DNA from: WJMT01 sp964624145
GTDB taxonomy: Bacteria > Acidobacteriota > Aminicenantia > Aminicenantales > Aminicenantaceae
Reading direction: 5' to 3'
DNA: 64,000 nt
Assembly (NCBI GenBank): GCA_964624145.1
Contig: CAZUXT010000001.1
Coordinates: forward strand, 1-64,000
The translations under genes were made by a program, and so were the position numbers. Shown here in pieces: positions 63,609 through 64,000 of the stretch. A model generated the notes under the pieces. The model searched no databases. It was not told the origin of the DNA and worked only from the letters and a program-made list of their open reading frames with translations. Each line of letters begins with the position of its first letter. The stretch's first letter is position 1.

Positions 63609-64000
63609 ATGAATGAACAAAAAAAGCCAAAAAAAAGCAAGAAAAAAATTATTATCATAAGCGCTATTGTCCTGCTGATAGCCATCATCATATTTATCAA
63701 TCTCCAGGCTCAACGCGAGAAAAGCATCGCAGTCACAGTTGAAAAAGTCAAAAAGGAAGATCTTATATCCAAAATTTCCGCTTCCGGAGAAGTCAAGCCA
63801 AAAAAAAGCGTGAACATCAGCGCTCTTATAGCAGGAAGAATAATAAAAATTGCTGTAGAAGAGGGCCAGATGGTCAAAAAAAACGACCTTCTTCTCAAAC
63901 TTGAATCCACACAATATGAAGCAAGCGCAGATAGAGACAAAGCCTATATCCGTTCTTTACAGGCTGAAAAAATCAAAGCGGAAGCCCAGCTTGAAAATGA
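63609..64000 (+). CDS. HlyD/RND-type periplasmic adaptor subunit (partial, runs off the window)
   Basis: The first 130 codons are present and open to the window end. A lysine-rich head, a membrane helix (about 14-31), then TVEKVKKEDLISKISASGEV and KKSVNISALIAGRIIKIAVE, followed by EEGQMVKKNDLLLKLES: the lipoyl/barrel-sandwich half-motif of membrane fusion proteins. The following residues (YEASADRDKAYIRSLQAEKI) begin the alpha-hairpin. It is a MacA/HlyD-like adaptor for an efflux or secretion complex; the partner pump genes would be expected downstream. Confidence 0.85.
   Translation, partial: MNEQKKPKKSKKKIIIISAIVLLIAIIIFINLQAQREKSIAVTVEKVKKEDLISKISASGEVKPKKSVNISALIAGRIIKIAVEEGQMVKKNDLLLKLESTQYEASADRDKAYIRSLQAEKIKAEAQLEN

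Noticed and set aside
1..64000. CRISPR array, rRNA operon, SRP RNA or prophage
   Set aside because: No regularly spaced repeats, rRNA-like sequence, 4.5S-type hairpin or phage structural genes were seen on reading the window.
1..64000. An IscB, IsrB or TnpB nuclease gene accompanying the RNA elements
   Set aside because: No frame shows RuvC plus HNH or TnpB-type motifs; all large frames are otherwise assigned.

Overview
The window reads as one chromosome segment of a diderm (Gram-negative type) bacterium, moderately AT-rich, with short intergenic gaps. Support for an outer membrane comes from a lipoprotein secretin with a PilMNOP alignment complex and a PilY1-type tip protein. The many BNR/VCBS-type secreted proteins, a non-adenylylatable GSI-alpha glutamine synthetase and the IadA/NhaC pair would fit an uncultured Acidobacteriota/Aminicenantes-like heterotroph, but this placement is a guess from gene content; there is no rRNA in the window. 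A 100-N gap flanked by an exact 55-bp duplication at 55.9 kb shows the sequence is a scaffolded draft assembly.

Layout. 1-262: a full-length copy of a structured-RNA element. 263-6596 (minus): minor pilin operon (FimT/GspH-like, PilV, PilW, PilX, PilY1) behind a near-perfect sigma-54 promoter. 7.0-10.8 kb (plus): GT-C type membrane protein and asparagine synthetase. 10.8-12.3 kb (minus): tilS and a CAT-anticodon tRNA sharing one promoter. 12.5-21.2 kb (plus): histidine kinase, response regulator fused to a GcvH-like domain, a 1054-residue HEAT/P-loop/WD40 protein and a secreted BNR propeller protein. 21.2-29.3 kb (minus): tspO, then the type IV pilus core locus (PilC, PilB, PilM, PilN, PilO, PilP-like, secretin-cohesin). 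29.5-34.1 kb (plus): PDZ-membrane histidine kinase and an NtrC-type sigma-54 activator, probably a PilS/PilR-like pair. 34.1-38.8 kb: M1-like peptidase, Lrp/AsnC regulator and divergent glnA. 38.8-48.5 kb (plus): M50 protease, trpS, scpA, scpB; ispH, rpsA, HU, HIT; acyl-CoA dehydrogenase; PpiD-like foldase. 48.5-53.5 kb: PlsC-like acyltransferase, iadA, nhaC, a small hypothetical and a second sigma-54 activator. 53.6-58.4 kb (minus): rpsP, KH protein, trmD, rplS, rnhB and a TPR protein in one operon, without rimM. 58.4-64 kb: second structured-RNA element, ffh, accB-accC, a lectin-like secreted protein, suhB and the start of an HlyD/RND-type adaptor.

How it fits together. The two pil loci and the PilSR-like pair form one system: the sensor and NtrC activator sit beside the pilus core locus, and the only clear -24/-12 promoter found lies in front of the minor pilin operon about 26 kb away.

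The most unusual content is a dispersed element family. Two full-length copies (1-262 and 58422-58707) carry a roughly 200-nt RNA fold whose helices are kept by compensatory changes between copies, and whose block order resembles HEARO/IscB omega-RNA. Both right ends abut the stop codon of a convergent gene. Two roughly 75-bp derivatives (41841-41918, 60105-60176) keep only the inverted ends. No IscB-type ORF is in the window. The second unusual unit is the kinase / GcvH-like regulator / HEAT-P-loop-WD40 operon.
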